Shown here: one piece after another, positions 31,580 to 38,732 of the stretch | How the letters are laid out: every line of letters begins with the position of its first letter | How positions within the stretch are numbered: the stretch's first letter is position 1 | Virus record (IMG/VR): IMGVR_UViG_3300018954_000017 | Coordinates: 1 to 64,000 of that record | Length of the DNA stretch: 64,000 nt | Reading direction: 5' to 3' (one strand) | Origin: a virus | The notes under the pieces: generated by a model | What the model saw: the letters and a program-made list of their open reading frames with translations, nothing else | Database searches by the model: none | What the model was told of the DNA's origin: nothing | Program-made: the position numbers and the translations under genes

Positions 31580-31927
31580 CTACAGTCTCATCAGTCCTGA
31601 AGTCATCTCTTGCTGTACTTTAGCAGCCAATTGCAAGGCTTTTGAGACTTTGGAGTCTAGACGTTCACGCTTATAGGATGCCTTTAGAGACTCGCGGATA
31701 TCAGCTTTAGGATCATGTGACATCAATTTCACTAGCTGTGCATCATGCAATGACACCCCATAGTAATCATAGCCAGCACCAGAACCATAGATGACCCTGA
31801 GAGTGCGTGTCTCGTGGTTGTAGAAGATTGCCTCTACTGAGGATGAACACTCACAACGTAAGACTGAAACTACTGTGGAGGATGCTTTCTTGGCTGTACG
31901 TGCGATACGTTTGTGGATTGCAGACAT
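31580..31927 (-). CDS. KTSC-domain protein, paralogue 2
   Basis: 115 aa from MSAIHKRIARTAKK (AAGG upstream). Basic N-terminal tail of about 30 aa, then a KTSC core: VEAIFYNHETRTLRVIYGSG, AGYDYYGVSL and a loop to DIRESLKASYKRERL. Diverged tandem duplicate of the gene at 31210. Function unknown. Confidence 0.65.
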   Translation of the reverse strand: MSAIHKRIARTAKKASSTVVSVLRCECSSSVEAIFYNHETRTLRVIYGSGAGYDYYGVSLHDAQLVKLMSHDPKADIRESLKASYKRERLDSKVSKALQLAAKVQQEMTSGLMRL

Positions 31928-32014
31928 TGTGAAATACCTTTTATGTGTTGGTGTTGTGAATAATCTAACCTTTGGTAGATACAGTGTCAAAGGCTGCTAA
32001 AGCAACACTTGAAT

Positions 32015-32110
32015 CTAGAGAAGGATGAGTGACCAAACGAGACAGCCAGTAACGAACGTTGTCAGGAAACTCACTGTAAATCCTACAGTAAACAGGAATA
32101 ATGCTTTCAT
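32015..32110 (-). CDS. Tiny membrane peptide
   Basis: 31 aa, almost entirely one hydrophobic helix (LFLFTVGFTVSFLTTFVTG then VWSLILL). No SD evident. Could be a holin-like or exclusion peptide, but short hydrophobic frames also occur by chance. ACTGTAAAT / ACAGTAAA half-sites (32073-32092) overlap its start region. Confidence 0.35.
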   Translation of the reverse strand: MKALFLFTVGFTVSFLTTFVTGCLVWSLILL

Positions 32111-32162
32111 GCGAATACCTTGTGTGAATGATGTGGGAGTTACTCAGCTAACTTAGCCAATT

Positions 32163-33149
32163 TTACGCAGCTACGGCAAGTTTAGCAAGTTTAGCAAGTT
32201 TAGCAAGTTTAGCATCTTTCCGGGCACGGGCAAGGTTAGATAGGTGGAGTTCCTTGATGGGGGTCTTGCTAGGGGATACTGTCACTTCGGCTATGTCCAC
32301 GCCTTGGCTTCTGAAGTAGTCAGCACAGCCCTTGAGTAACGCCTCCCCAGTCGCGCCCTTGCCCCCAATGTTGCCTTGGAATAACCCTTGTGAGCGTAGA
32401 GCCTTGCACACCTGTTGCAGTTGACGATACTTCATCCCCTTGCACTCCTCCCACGATAGACCCTCAGGAAGGCTAATGATTTCTTGAGTCTTGGCTTTGG
32501 TCGCCTTGGGAGCCTTAGCAGGGCTAGCTGGTGCTACGTACGCAGAGTTGAGGATGTGGTGAGCTAATGCAGCTTTGATGAGGGTGCTAGCAGATTTACC
32601 TGTGATACCTGTATGTAGAGCATGATGATTTAACGCTTGAGCAGCTTGCACCAACTCCCTCCGTGACATTGCCTCTAGAGCCTCTATTGAAGCGATAGTG
32701 GGCATAGGTAGCTTTGGGGTCTTAGGCGCTTTAGATGCCTTGGATGACTCAGGCTCATCAACTGTAGCGTCAGGCTTGCTTTTGATAACCTCTGTTGCTG
32801 TAGTACCCGCAGCAATTATCTCACCATTAACAAAAGGCGCTGCTGACATTGTGGCTATGTTTTCGTCAGGAGTATTTAGTTTGACAAGATCTAGAAAGTC
32901 TTTAGAATTCTTGACTTGTTGCACAATCTTGAACACACCTCGTAGCTTTGCCTGTTCAGCGATAAGAGCTAAAGCCGCTTGAGTAGAACTATTGGTTGAC
33001 TTGAGATACTCTTGGATACTGAGAACTAGGTCATCAATCAGTTTGTTATTGAATCTGTAATCCATCAGGACATTTTCAATTACATCTAGCACTCTGACAT
33101 CCATTGCGGCGGCGATCTCAGGTGTGACTGTGGCGACTGTAGTTGTCAT
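32163..33149 (-). CDS. Two-repeat Ala/Lys-rich protein, unknown
   Basis: 328 aa. A helical N-terminal domain (1-110) and a Pro/Ser/Lys linker precede two related ~45-aa units: SIEALEAMSRRELVQAAQAL and LSWEECKGMKYRQLQQVCKAL, each followed by a Gly-Lys-(S/G)A loop and a helix. These resemble SAP/Rho-N type helical extensions that bind DNA or RNA. The C-terminus is a LAK repeat. It has a strong promoter. A chromatin- or RNA-binding role is possible; not proven. Confidence 0.5.
   Translation of the reverse strand: MTTTVATVTPEIAAAMDVRVLDVIENVLMDYRFNNKLIDDLVLSIQEYLKSTNSSTQAALALIAEQAKLRGVFKIVQQVKNSKDFLDLVKLNTPDENIATMSAAPFVNGEIIAAGTTATEVIKSKPDATVDEPESSKASKAPKTPKLPMPTIASIEALEAMSRRELVQAAQALNHHALHTGITGKSASTLIKAALAHHILNSAYVAPASPAKAPKATKAKTQEIISLPEGLSWEECKGMKYRQLQQVCKALRSQGLFQGNIGGKGATGEALLKGCADYFRSQGVDIAEVTVSPSKTPIKELHLSNLARARKDAKLAKLAKLAKLAVAA
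32177..32212. repeat. Short tandem repeat encoding LAK units
   Basis: Four to five copies of TTTAGCAAG at the 3' end of the 328-aa gene, encoding a Leu-Ala-Lys repeat; slippage-prone. Confidence 0.8.
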
Positions 33150-33178
33150 TTGCTTAACTCCTGTGGGCTGATGTGTCT

Positions 33179-33207
33179 AATCTAACTGAGTGGCTATCGA
33201 CTGTCAA
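33179..33207 (-). promoter_or_regulatory. Strong sigma70-type promoter
   Basis: Minus strand TTGACA (33207-33202), 17-bp spacer, TAGATT (33184-33179), 30 bp upstream of the 328-aa gene. The region 33208-33583 holds no convincing gene; a plus frame at 33190-33534 would begin inside this promoter. Confidence 0.7.
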
Positions 33208-33583
33208 GAGTTTTCTGAAGAATCTTTTGAAACTACTGTAACCCTTGCGTTGCCGTCGTTCCTTACCCCTGATGTCTCTATTATGGCATGGTGGCTACCC
33301 ACTGGTCATGAGTATATATGCCTAATTGAGAAATTGCTTCTGATTGGCGTCTCCTCTCCCGCATTCTTTTTAAACAAAGGAAAGAGGTTAGCACGGGGAT
33401 CGGTAGATGTCTATAAGTACTTGTGCTTACAGTTGTTTGTTTTCGACCAACTAATAACACAAATTACGTCACCAGGCTGCGTCCCCCTAATCTACACCAC
33501 ACAAAATTTTGAACAATACTTGGTCTATAGCTGAGGATGTAAGTCATAAAATACTAACACACCCTACAGACCTACTAATTCGG

Positions 33584-33589
33584 TATAAT
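33584..33589 (+). promoter_or_regulatory. -10 element TATAAT
   Basis: TATAAT 34 bp before the gene at 33624; no clear -35. Type-2-like cyanobacterial promoter possible. Confidence 0.4.
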
Positions 33590-33623
33590 AATCAATATTG
33601 AACTTAGTTAGTAGGTAACTCCA

Positions 33624-33935
33624 ATGTCTAACAGAAGCTTACCAAAGCCACTAGGGCTATCAAGAGTCATGCCACATGATGTAGTCTTCGATCATTACCT
33701 ATCTGAAGATGAGAGACGAGAGCGAACATTAGCAGCATTTGCCTGGGTCGAAAGCAAACTGGAGCTGTTCATGCCACTATCGCCAATGCAACAGGTCAGT
33801 CTAAAGAAGATATTGTCAGCAGTCCGCCGCAGTGATGCTATTGCTGCTGAAGTTGCTATTGCAGAGCTGATATATCTAGAGGAGCCAGTCAAGAAGGGAT
33901 GGAATAAGTTTGGAGTGGGTGAAGGAGAAGTCTAG
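33624..33935 (+). CDS. Hypothetical protein
   Basis: 103 aa, helical (KKILSAVRRSDAIAAEVAIAE), N-terminus with LGLSRVMPHD. No family recognised. Convergent with the minus gene at 33932 (4-bp overlap). Confidence 0.6.
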   Translation: MSNRSLPKPLGLSRVMPHDVVFDHYLSEDERRERTLAAFAWVESKLELFMPLSPMQQVSLKKILSAVRRSDAIAAEVAIAELIYLEEPVKKGWNKFGVGEGEV

Positions 33936-34168
33936 TCAGGAATGTACTCCACAAAGTATTCATACAAATCGAGATTGAGTGGATGTTGTAATTGAGACTC
34001 CACGAATCTTACCTGCTCACTAGTTTCAACAGGATAGGCATCATACATGGGATTGTCTGACTCAATATTGAACAACCTTTGAAGATCGGACAGTGTTACC
34101 ACTTTTAAAGGTGACGAACCAATTAAACCATCGCAATCTTTCTCAAACCAAATCACTGTAGGAATCAT
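33932..34168 (-). CDS. Hypothetical protein
   Basis: 78 aa, acidic, MIPTVIWFEKDCDG. No family recognised. It has a promoter with a palindromic operator upstream (34204-34234). Confidence 0.55.
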   Translation of the reverse strand: MIPTVIWFEKDCDGLIGSSPLKVVTLSDLQRLFNIESDNPMYDAYPVETSEQVRFVESQLQHPLNLDLYEYFVEYIPD

Positions 34169-34203
34169 TTGCGTCTCCAGAAAAACTAAAGTCTACTATT
34201 GTC

Positions 34204-34234
34204 ATTATAGAAACTGAGGCAGTAAGATAGTCAA
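34204..34234 (-). promoter_or_regulatory. Promoter with TACTGCCTCAG operator in the spacer
   Basis: Minus strand TTGACT (34234-34229), 19-bp spacer containing TACTGCCTCAGT (34213-34224), then TATAAT (34209-34204). Same layout as the distal SSB promoter. Confidence 0.6.
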
Positions 34235-34280
34235 ATTGCGGATTGAACTGCAACAACAATCCGCAATAATCCAAGTAATT

Positions 34281-34619
34281 ATGGTGAATATTACGATTAT
34301 GCCAGAAAACAAAAGGTACGCAAAGATGCACAGAACAATTTCTTTAGAAGACTTGAGATGGCTAAAGACACAAGAGCCTTGCGTAAAAGAATTATGGATT
34401 GACTGTGTAATAGCGGAGGGATTCGGAGACAGATTTGTTGATGTTGAGACAGACTTGAGCGAAAAGTCATTCCGCAAAGCGAAGAAAGCCCTTGAGTCAC
34501 GGTTCTTTGAATTTCAGGCAAATCTAGAACTGAGTGCCGCTGGAAGAGGGGTGATTACAGGATGGAAAGTTCGGAACGTCCACGGTACACGCAACAGGAA
34601 ATACTGGTCTGAAGAATAG
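34281..34619 (+). CDS. Winged-helix-like protein, paralogue of the 12.6-13.8 kb protein
   Basis: 112 aa from MVNITIMPENK (an ATG at 34299 and an earlier one are alternatives). It corresponds to the N-terminal domain of the 403-aa protein: TQEPCVKELWI, GFGDRF, TDLSEKSFRKAKKALE and GWKVRNVHG...YW all align. It lacks the long C-terminal region. Followed by a terminator and then paired palindromes, as in the paralogue's locus. Probably a DNA-binding regulator or short Rep-like form. Confidence 0.55.
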   Translation: MVNITIMPENKRYAKMHRTISLEDLRWLKTQEPCVKELWIDCVIAEGFGDRFVDVETDLSEKSFRKAKKALESRFFEFQANLELSAAGRGVITGWKVRNVHGTRNRKYWSEE

Positions 34620-34642
34620 AGCTAAGTCGAATATTGGAGTTT

Positions 34643-34668
34643 AAGCAGGCTTTCGGGTCTGCTTTTTT
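34643..34668 (+). terminator. Rho-independent terminator
   Basis: AAGCAG (34643-34648) / CTGCTT (34659-34664) with TTTTTT. Ends the short winged-helix-like gene. Confidence 0.75.
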
Positions 34669-34691
34669 ATGTAGGTAAATAGGGATTCCTC

Positions 34692-34728
34692 ATTTACTGT
34701 AAATCGGGAAAGCCAATCTACTGTAAAT
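34692..34728. promoter_or_regulatory. Paired palindromes, 24-bp spacing (ACTGTA family)
   Basis: ATTTACTGTAAAT (34692-34704) and ATCTACTGTAAAT (34716-34728), same spacing and intervening CGGGAAAGCCA-like sequence as at 50355 and 12515. Lies between the winged-helix-like gene and element copy 3. Confidence 0.65.
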
Positions 34729-34796
34729 TGAGCCATGGGAACTCAGCCGATTTCACGGGAAGCAAAAAAGTTCTCATGGTAAAAGATTCCAGAGGA

Positions 34797-34838
34797 GAGA
34801 GCCGGAATTCTTTAACAGTAAGCATTTTCGCGGCTCTC
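34797..34838. other. Hairpin upstream of element copy 3
   Basis: GAGAGCCG (34797-34804) / CGGCTCTC (34831-34838), followed by two CATGATCTAA direct repeats. Possibly part of the element's 5' region or its promoter. Confidence 0.4.
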
Positions 34839-34883
34839 ATGACTTATTCATGATCTAATACATGATCTAAGATCTATCACTCC

Positions 34884-35335
34884 GGTTATTTACTACTCAC
34901 TTCGTTCGTTGTAAATAACCTCCGTGACGCAACAAGTTGCGAGTTGGACAGTCAGGAGGATGATTGAGAAAGAAAGAATTGCTCACGCCTCTACGACCAA
35001 TCTAAAGGGTGTTCGCTGCGCTCACGGGCAAAGCCTGACCTGACTTACCATCATCGTCTTACAGATCTAGAACACGGGCTAGTCACTACGAACGAAGATG
35101 AACACTTAAACTTCCCGTGCAGAAGATGCTGGATAGGTGTAGATCTTTTAAATACGATTTCGCCCCCACTAAAATCGCCAAGAAGCCGCCCCGAATTTCG
35201 CGAACGTCCAATCCTACCCGCGACCCACTAAACCCGCCTTGCTGCCCCGTACAGCCACTCCTGAGAGAACGCGCACCCTGCCTATCTACCTCGACTTACA
35301 TGTGCAACTTCTAGACTAACGATTTTGCGTCAATC
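34884..35335 (+). ncRNA. Candidate structured RNA element, copy 3
   Basis: Starts with GGTTATTTAC / GTAAATAACC (34884-34893, 34911-34920) and CGCAAC / GTTGCG (34928-34933, 34936-34941), stems at the same places as in copy 2 but of different sequence. Core stems: AGATCTA (35063-35069) with TAGATCT (35140-35146); ACGGG (35074-35078) with CCCGT (35114-35118). The 44-base core is 35119-35162. The C-rich, G-poor tail runs to about 35310 and ends at AACGATTTTGCGT, which is the reverse complement of the end of copy 2's tail. A promoter for tiny peptides follows. No known RNA class recognised. Confidence 0.5.
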
Positions 35336-35352
35336 TAGCCTCGTGCTACAAT
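35325..35352 (+). promoter_or_regulatory. Promoter after element copy 3
   Basis: TTGCGT (35325-35330), 16-bp spacer, TACAAT (35347-35352) in TGCTACAAT, as also found after element copy 4 (50708-50716). Confidence 0.5.
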
Positions 35353-35382
35353 GATGATTAAGAATTCGACAGAGGAGTGCAA

Positions 35383-35451
35383 ATGTTAGATTTTGTGTTG
35401 CTACTGATTTGGTTAGGGTTTCTGTTGTGGCTAGTAAGCTTGGCGTGGTGA
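35383..35451 (+). CDS. Tiny membrane peptide 1
   Basis: 22 aa, MLDFVLLLIWLGFLLWLVSL, one hydrophobic helix; GAGGAG is seven bases before the ATG and a promoter lies 30 bp upstream. Resembles type I toxin-like or holin-accessory peptides in size and composition. Confidence 0.5.
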   Translation: MLDFVLLLIWLGFLLWLVSLAW

Positions 35452-35454
35452 GAT

Positions 35455-35532
35455 ATGATGATTGACTTGTTTTTGATTACGTTGTGGTTTATGTTTTTGA
35501 CTTGGGCACTAATGCCACCAGAAGATGATTGA
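35455..35532 (+). CDS. Tiny membrane peptide 2
   Basis: 25 aa, MMIDLFLITLWFMFLTWAL helix and acidic end (MPPEDD). Begins three bases after peptide 1 stops, so probably co-translated. Followed by about 110 bp of noncoding sequence and a terminator. Confidence 0.45.
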   Translation: MMIDLFLITLWFMFLTWALMPPEDD

Positions 35533-35645
35533 GGAGATTTAAGAAGACAATATTGGTGGAATTTACCAAAACTACAGGATTAATTAATTGTGCTATTCTC
35601 ATTATTAGGCACAGCCTAGGGATTGTCGTTATGACTGTCGTAAAC

Positions 35646-35680
35646 AAAAGAAGCACCAGAGATAATCTAGTGCTTCTTTT
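35646..35680. terminator. Bidirectional terminator
   Basis: AAAAGAAGCAC (35646-35656) / GTGCTTCTTTT (35670-35680), A-run before and T-run after: serves the plus-strand peptides and the convergent minus operon. Confidence 0.85.
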
Positions 35681-35697
35681 GCGTATCTGTTGTCAAG

Positions 35698-36267
35698 CTA
35701 ATGTCTTGAGTATTTTATCAGGTCGTCTAGATTGCGGTGTAAATCTTCGATGGTGAAATTGTTATTTAGAGGAAACACTTGATTGCCGTGGTTCCATAAC
35801 ATTTCTCGAATCTGCGTGTAGTGTTCATCGGAGGTTTCCTTTTTAGCAGAATCCCGATGCAGACTAAACACAACCAGTTGATGATCGCCTGCGTCTCGAA
35901 TGTCTACCAATGCCTCAACCTCTTGTATGTTACGGAGACTGACAACGCAAACATCCTGGTACGAGAGCAGTTTTGGCATATGCGCTTGCATCGCCAACGT
36001 ACTCCGCCCCGGCATCCACTCCTTGTAGAAGTGGTAAAGAGCGATCATGTACTCTTGCATACTCTTGTTCTCATTGGTAGGCACTGGCGCGTTTTTGCCT
36101 TCTATGGTGTCGAGAAAGCCTTCTGGGAATCCGCAAAGTTTTTCCTCGAAGCGTTTCATGAATCCAATTGGATGGTAATGATGAATGTTGTATTTGGATT
36201 CTAGGTAGTTAGCAACTTCAGTTTTCCCTTCGCCAGTCCTACCATGTGCGACATAGATTATAGCCAC
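35698..36267 (-). CDS. P-loop nucleotide kinase-like protein
   Basis: 189 aa. Walker A GRTGEGKT (9-16) near the N-terminus, followed by YLESKY, a layout like deoxynucleoside monophosphate kinases (T4 gp1-like) that raise dNTP precursors. VCVVSLRNIQEVEAL and the LHRDS region fit a kinase core and lid. Last gene of the 35.7-39.2 kb minus operon; overlaps the upstream gene by 10 bp. Confidence 0.65.
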   Translation of the reverse strand: MAIIYVAHGRTGEGKTEVANYLESKYNIHHYHPIGFMKRFEEKLCGFPEGFLDTIEGKNAPVPTNENKSMQEYMIALYHFYKEWMPGRSTLAMQAHMPKLLSYQDVCVVSLRNIQEVEALVDIRDAGDHQLVVFSLHRDSAKKETSDEHYTQIREMLWNHGNQVFPLNNNFTIEDLHRNLDDLIKYSRH

Positions 36268-36800
36268 GAAGATTCTCCCTTAAGTGCTTCAACTGAGTAA
36301 AAAACGGGAATACCTAGTTTTTGGGCGAAAGCTCGTTCTTCGGTCGCTCCTGATGACTTTTGCCACTCTGGCATCATGAGGATGTAGTCGCATTGACGAA
36401 GGATATCTAGATCACCTTGAAGAAACATTTCTGGCGTCCCTCCAAATCTGTCCATCAACATTCCGTTAGTGTGAGGACAGATAGCTGCAAAACCTGCAAT
36501 CCAGACTTGGCGCGATATGTTCCAAGCTTTGTAAATATTAATCAGCTCACCAATGACTGACGGAAGCCAGCGAGAGCCGCGCCAACGGTATGCTCCTGCG
36601 ACGTAAACTGTTTTCATGTTGCTTGTACCTTTTACTCTCTCAATGGTATCAAAAAGTTCAATGGGAATTGATTGTTTGGAGCCGACGATGTACATCTCTC
36701 CATTAATAAGTTGGGCGGGTTTGATTTGTTGCCTCGGATCTTCTTTAAATTTAACCCAATAGAACTCATGATTTCTCATTTGTCTCATCCTTTTTGTCAA
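36258..36800 (-). CDS. DUF4406 / nucleoside deoxyribosyltransferase-like protein
   Basis: 180 aa. From about residue 62 (MKTVYVAGAYRW) it matches DUF4406, related to nucleoside 2-deoxyribosyltransferases: ICPHTN, RFGGTPEMFLQGDLDILRQC and SSGATEERAFAQKLGIPVFY. The first 60 residues look like a separate small strand-rich module, perhaps a fusion, or translation may start internally at residue 62. Likely nucleotide salvage or modification. Confidence 0.65.
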   Translation of the reverse strand: MTKRMRQMRNHEFYWVKFKEDPRQQIKPAQLINGEMYIVGSKQSIPIELFDTIERVKGTSNMKTVYVAGAYRWRGSRWLPSVIGELINIYKAWNISRQVWIAGFAAICPHTNGMLMDRFGGTPEMFLQGDLDILRQCDYILMMPEWQKSSGATEERAFAQKLGIPVFYSVEALKGESSWL

Positions 36801-36987
36801 AATTTCCAGAGATCAATTTGAACTTAGTCTTTGGCTCGAAGAACAGCATTAGGACGCCAGTGCCCTGTATCTGCCCCGGTAGGAATTCAGTAGTGAACAG
36901 TCTGTACTCTTTGCCGAGCTTGATACATACGGCTTCAATGGCATCTGGATATGTGCTATCAGGGTGTTGGATTGTGATGACTTTCAT
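36766..36987 (-). CDS. Hypothetical protein
   Basis: 73 aa, strand-rich (MKVITIQHPDSTYPDAIEAV) with a basic C-terminus. Overlaps the next gene by 35 bp and the previous by 4 bp. No family recognised. Confidence 0.5.
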   Translation of the reverse strand: MKVITIQHPDSTYPDAIEAVCIKLGKEYRLFTTEFLPGQIQGTGVLMLFFEPKTKFKLISGNFDKKDETNEKS

Positions 36988-37382
36988 ACATTACATGGGT
37001 GAGGAAACTCAATGTCTTTGTAATACTTTACCCTTTGCCTTTCAACAGCAATAACAAACCACTCTGGCAAATCATAATGCTGTTGTATCTCCAGCAACTC
37101 TTCGTGTCCCATCCAGCCTTTTGCCCGACTGTCAGCGTATTGTTTGATGTGGAAGTTTAAAGAAGCTTTAGCCGCAACTGTCTGCACGAGTTCGCTTTTG
37201 TTGGCTATGGCAAATAGTTTACCATGAGTGTCGAATTGAAAGAATGCTTGTTTGATGTCAATATCCCCTAAAGGTTCTAACCACGGGCGATTTTTTAGCA
37301 CATCAAATGGCGCGAACGTAAAGTCGTAGCGGAGACGATAATACAACTCGAAGTCCTCCTCGAATCTTTTTGAGTATTTCAA
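36984..37382 (-). CDS. Hypothetical protein
   Basis: 132 aa, aromatic- and Lys-rich, with helical segments. No family recognised. Overlaps both neighbours by 4 bp. Confidence 0.55.
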   Translation of the reverse strand: MKYSKRFEEDFELYYRLRYDFTFAPFDVLKNRPWLEPLGDIDIKQAFFQFDTHGKLFAIANKSELVQTVAAKASLNFHIKQYADSRAKGWMGHEELLEIQQHYDLPEWFVIAVERQRVKYYKDIEFPHPCNV

Positions 37383-38023
37383 GTGGCATTCTCCCTTTTC
37401 TGGAAATAGTACTGTCTCACATACTCTTCCAAATCTTTTTTCAGCACGGATATATCTGGTCGTTGGATTACCTTTGCAATCTCATCTAGTTTGCTTGCCT
37501 GCTTTTGCTCTCCAAGACCATAGTAGTGATGCAGTAGAGTGACTATGTCGCGCTGTTCTTTGTCAACGAGTCGAGCCGCATCTTTCCCCATTAACACAAA
37601 CTTATTCATCAATTGCTGCTGAAGAAAATCAACAAACTCAACTGTCTGCAAAACAATTTCGGACGGTAGTTCCTTTTGCCGCTTTAGTGCGAGCACTTGT
37701 CTGGCGGCAGGACAGCTTTCGTTGCCACAGTATTGATGTCTTTCAGCCTTTAAGTTGCTTCCCCAAAACTTTACTTGGTTATTACAAACACCATGTAGTT
37801 CTGGATCGTAGATGTTACCAGAGCAACGACAGTACCAAGTGCTATGCGCTTGCTGGTTTCCGGCATCGCCAACTACTGTGAGAGCGCCAAAGGTTTGTCC
37901 TACAAGATTGTCTCGCTTGGGTTGTCCGCGTCTAGACAGATTAATGCGACGTTCCTGCTCTAAGATAATGTCGGCAAGAACGTCTTTATCGAGTAGTAGT
38001 AGTTCGTCTTTAGAATACCCCAT
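37379..38023 (-). CDS. Zinc-finger phage protein
   Basis: 214 aa. After an N-terminal helix, GQTFGALTVVGDAG...STWYCRC and Cys pairs (CRC, CNN, YCGNESC) form a zinc-binding module of the kind that in phages often precedes AP2 or NUMOD domains. The C-terminal half is helical. Its promoter contains a TACTGCCTCAGTA palindrome (38059-38071). DNA binding likely. Confidence 0.55.
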   Translation of the reverse strand: MGYSKDELLLLDKDVLADIILEQERRINLSRRGQPKRDNLVGQTFGALTVVGDAGNQQAHSTWYCRCSGNIYDPELHGVCNNQVKFWGSNLKAERHQYCGNESCPAARQVLALKRQKELPSEIVLQTVEFVDFLQQQLMNKFVLMGKDAARLVDKEQRDIVTLLHHYYGLGEQKQASKLDEIAKVIQRPDISVLKKDLEEYVRQYYFQKRENAT

Positions 38024-38047
38024 TTGTTTGCTGAATGGTAAGTGTCT

Positions 38048-38071
38048 ATTATAACACGTACTGCCTCAGTA
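38048..38071 (-). promoter_or_regulatory. Promoter with TACTGCCTCAGTA palindrome
   Basis: Minus strand TATAAT (38053-38048) with the perfect palindrome TACTGAGGCAGTA (38059-38071) just upstream, inside the 3' end of the 86-aa gene. It would start transcription at the gene beginning 38023. Confidence 0.55.
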
Positions 38072-38326
38072 GGCATTGTATTCTAAAACATAAGCATCAG
38101 GATAGAACACCTTACAGAATGCTCTAGATTGAGTGACGGCTTGCGCTAATGTGTCTTCGTATCTGAAGATAGCTATTGTGCACTTTTGCCCCAATAGCCG
38201 CCTGTAAATGACAACTTCTAGAGCGCTCATGTCAATGCGACTATAGAGCTTTGTAGTTTTCCGCTTCAAAAAGTATTCACGAATTTTCTTTTCTGCGCAA
38301 CAAGAACGAGCTTTCCCCATTAACAA
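38066..38326 (-). CDS. Hypothetical basic protein
   Basis: 86 aa, Arg/Lys-rich N-terminus (MLMGKARSCCAEKKIREYFLKRK). No family recognised. Overlaps the upstream gene by 7 bp. Confidence 0.55.
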   Translation of the reverse strand: MLMGKARSCCAEKKIREYFLKRKTTKLYSRIDMSALEVVIYRRLLGQKCTIAIFRYEDTLAQAVTQSRAFCKVFYPDAYVLEYNAY

Positions 38327-38658
38327 TCTCGGTCACCCATGCCAAACATTTGTCGAAGATGAGACTCAACAGTTGCTTTAAAGTCTTCTTCTTCTTCCCA
38401 GGGGTCGTCATTTTCTAACTTTTGTTTACCTAAAGCCTTCTTGTGGGACTTCAATTCTTTGGCAAATTCTTTAGATGCTTCATCAGCAAGAAATTGTCGA
38501 ACATCATGCAACTTCTGTAGCGCCTGTCCAATATATGCCCCCGTACAAATTAACGGGGTCTGGTCACTGCTTTCAAATGCTGCTGTGTTTAAATCTTCTA
38601 TAGCGGCACTGATGTTGCGATCAATCTGCTCTGCCTGTTCGTCTGTTAGCTTAATCAT
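38320..38658 (-). CDS. Hypothetical protein
   Basis: 112 aa from MIKLTDEQAEQID, helical and acidic, with an EEEED-type stretch. No family recognised. Its start overlaps the tiny membrane-peptide gene. Confidence 0.55.
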   Translation of the reverse strand: MIKLTDEQAEQIDRNISAAIEDLNTAAFESSDQTPLICTGAYIGQALQKLHDVRQFLADEASKEFAKELKSHKKALGKQKLENDDPWEEEEDFKATVESHLRQMFGMGDRDC

Positions 38659-38728
38659 CAATCTCTCCTTGTTGAATAATCCACCAAATCATGAGTACAA
38701 ATCCTGTAACTATCAATGCTATAGTCAT
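38651..38728 (-). CDS. Tiny membrane peptide
   Basis: 25 aa: MTIALIVTGFVLMIWWII then QQGEIDD; one transmembrane helix with an acidic tail. It overlaps the next gene start, whose ribosome site lies inside it. Similar in style to the peptides at 35383-35532. Confidence 0.45.
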   Translation of the reverse strand: MTIALIVTGFVLMIWWIIQQGEIDD

Positions 38729-38732
38729 TTTG

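Noticed and set aside
33190-33534. 114-aa plus-strand frame
   Set aside because: It begins inside a strong minus-strand promoter, has a biased hydrophobic composition and no ribosome site.
35117-35314. Pro-rich open frame within element copy 3, with similar short frames in copies 1 and 2
   Set aside because: The frames differ in length, are absent in copy 4, and changes between copies 2 and 3 are mostly non-synonymous while stems are kept; a short peptide cannot be fully excluded.
35529-35756. 75-aa plus frame starting at TTG
   Set aside because: Runs through the terminator hairpin at 35646-35680 and into a convergent gene.
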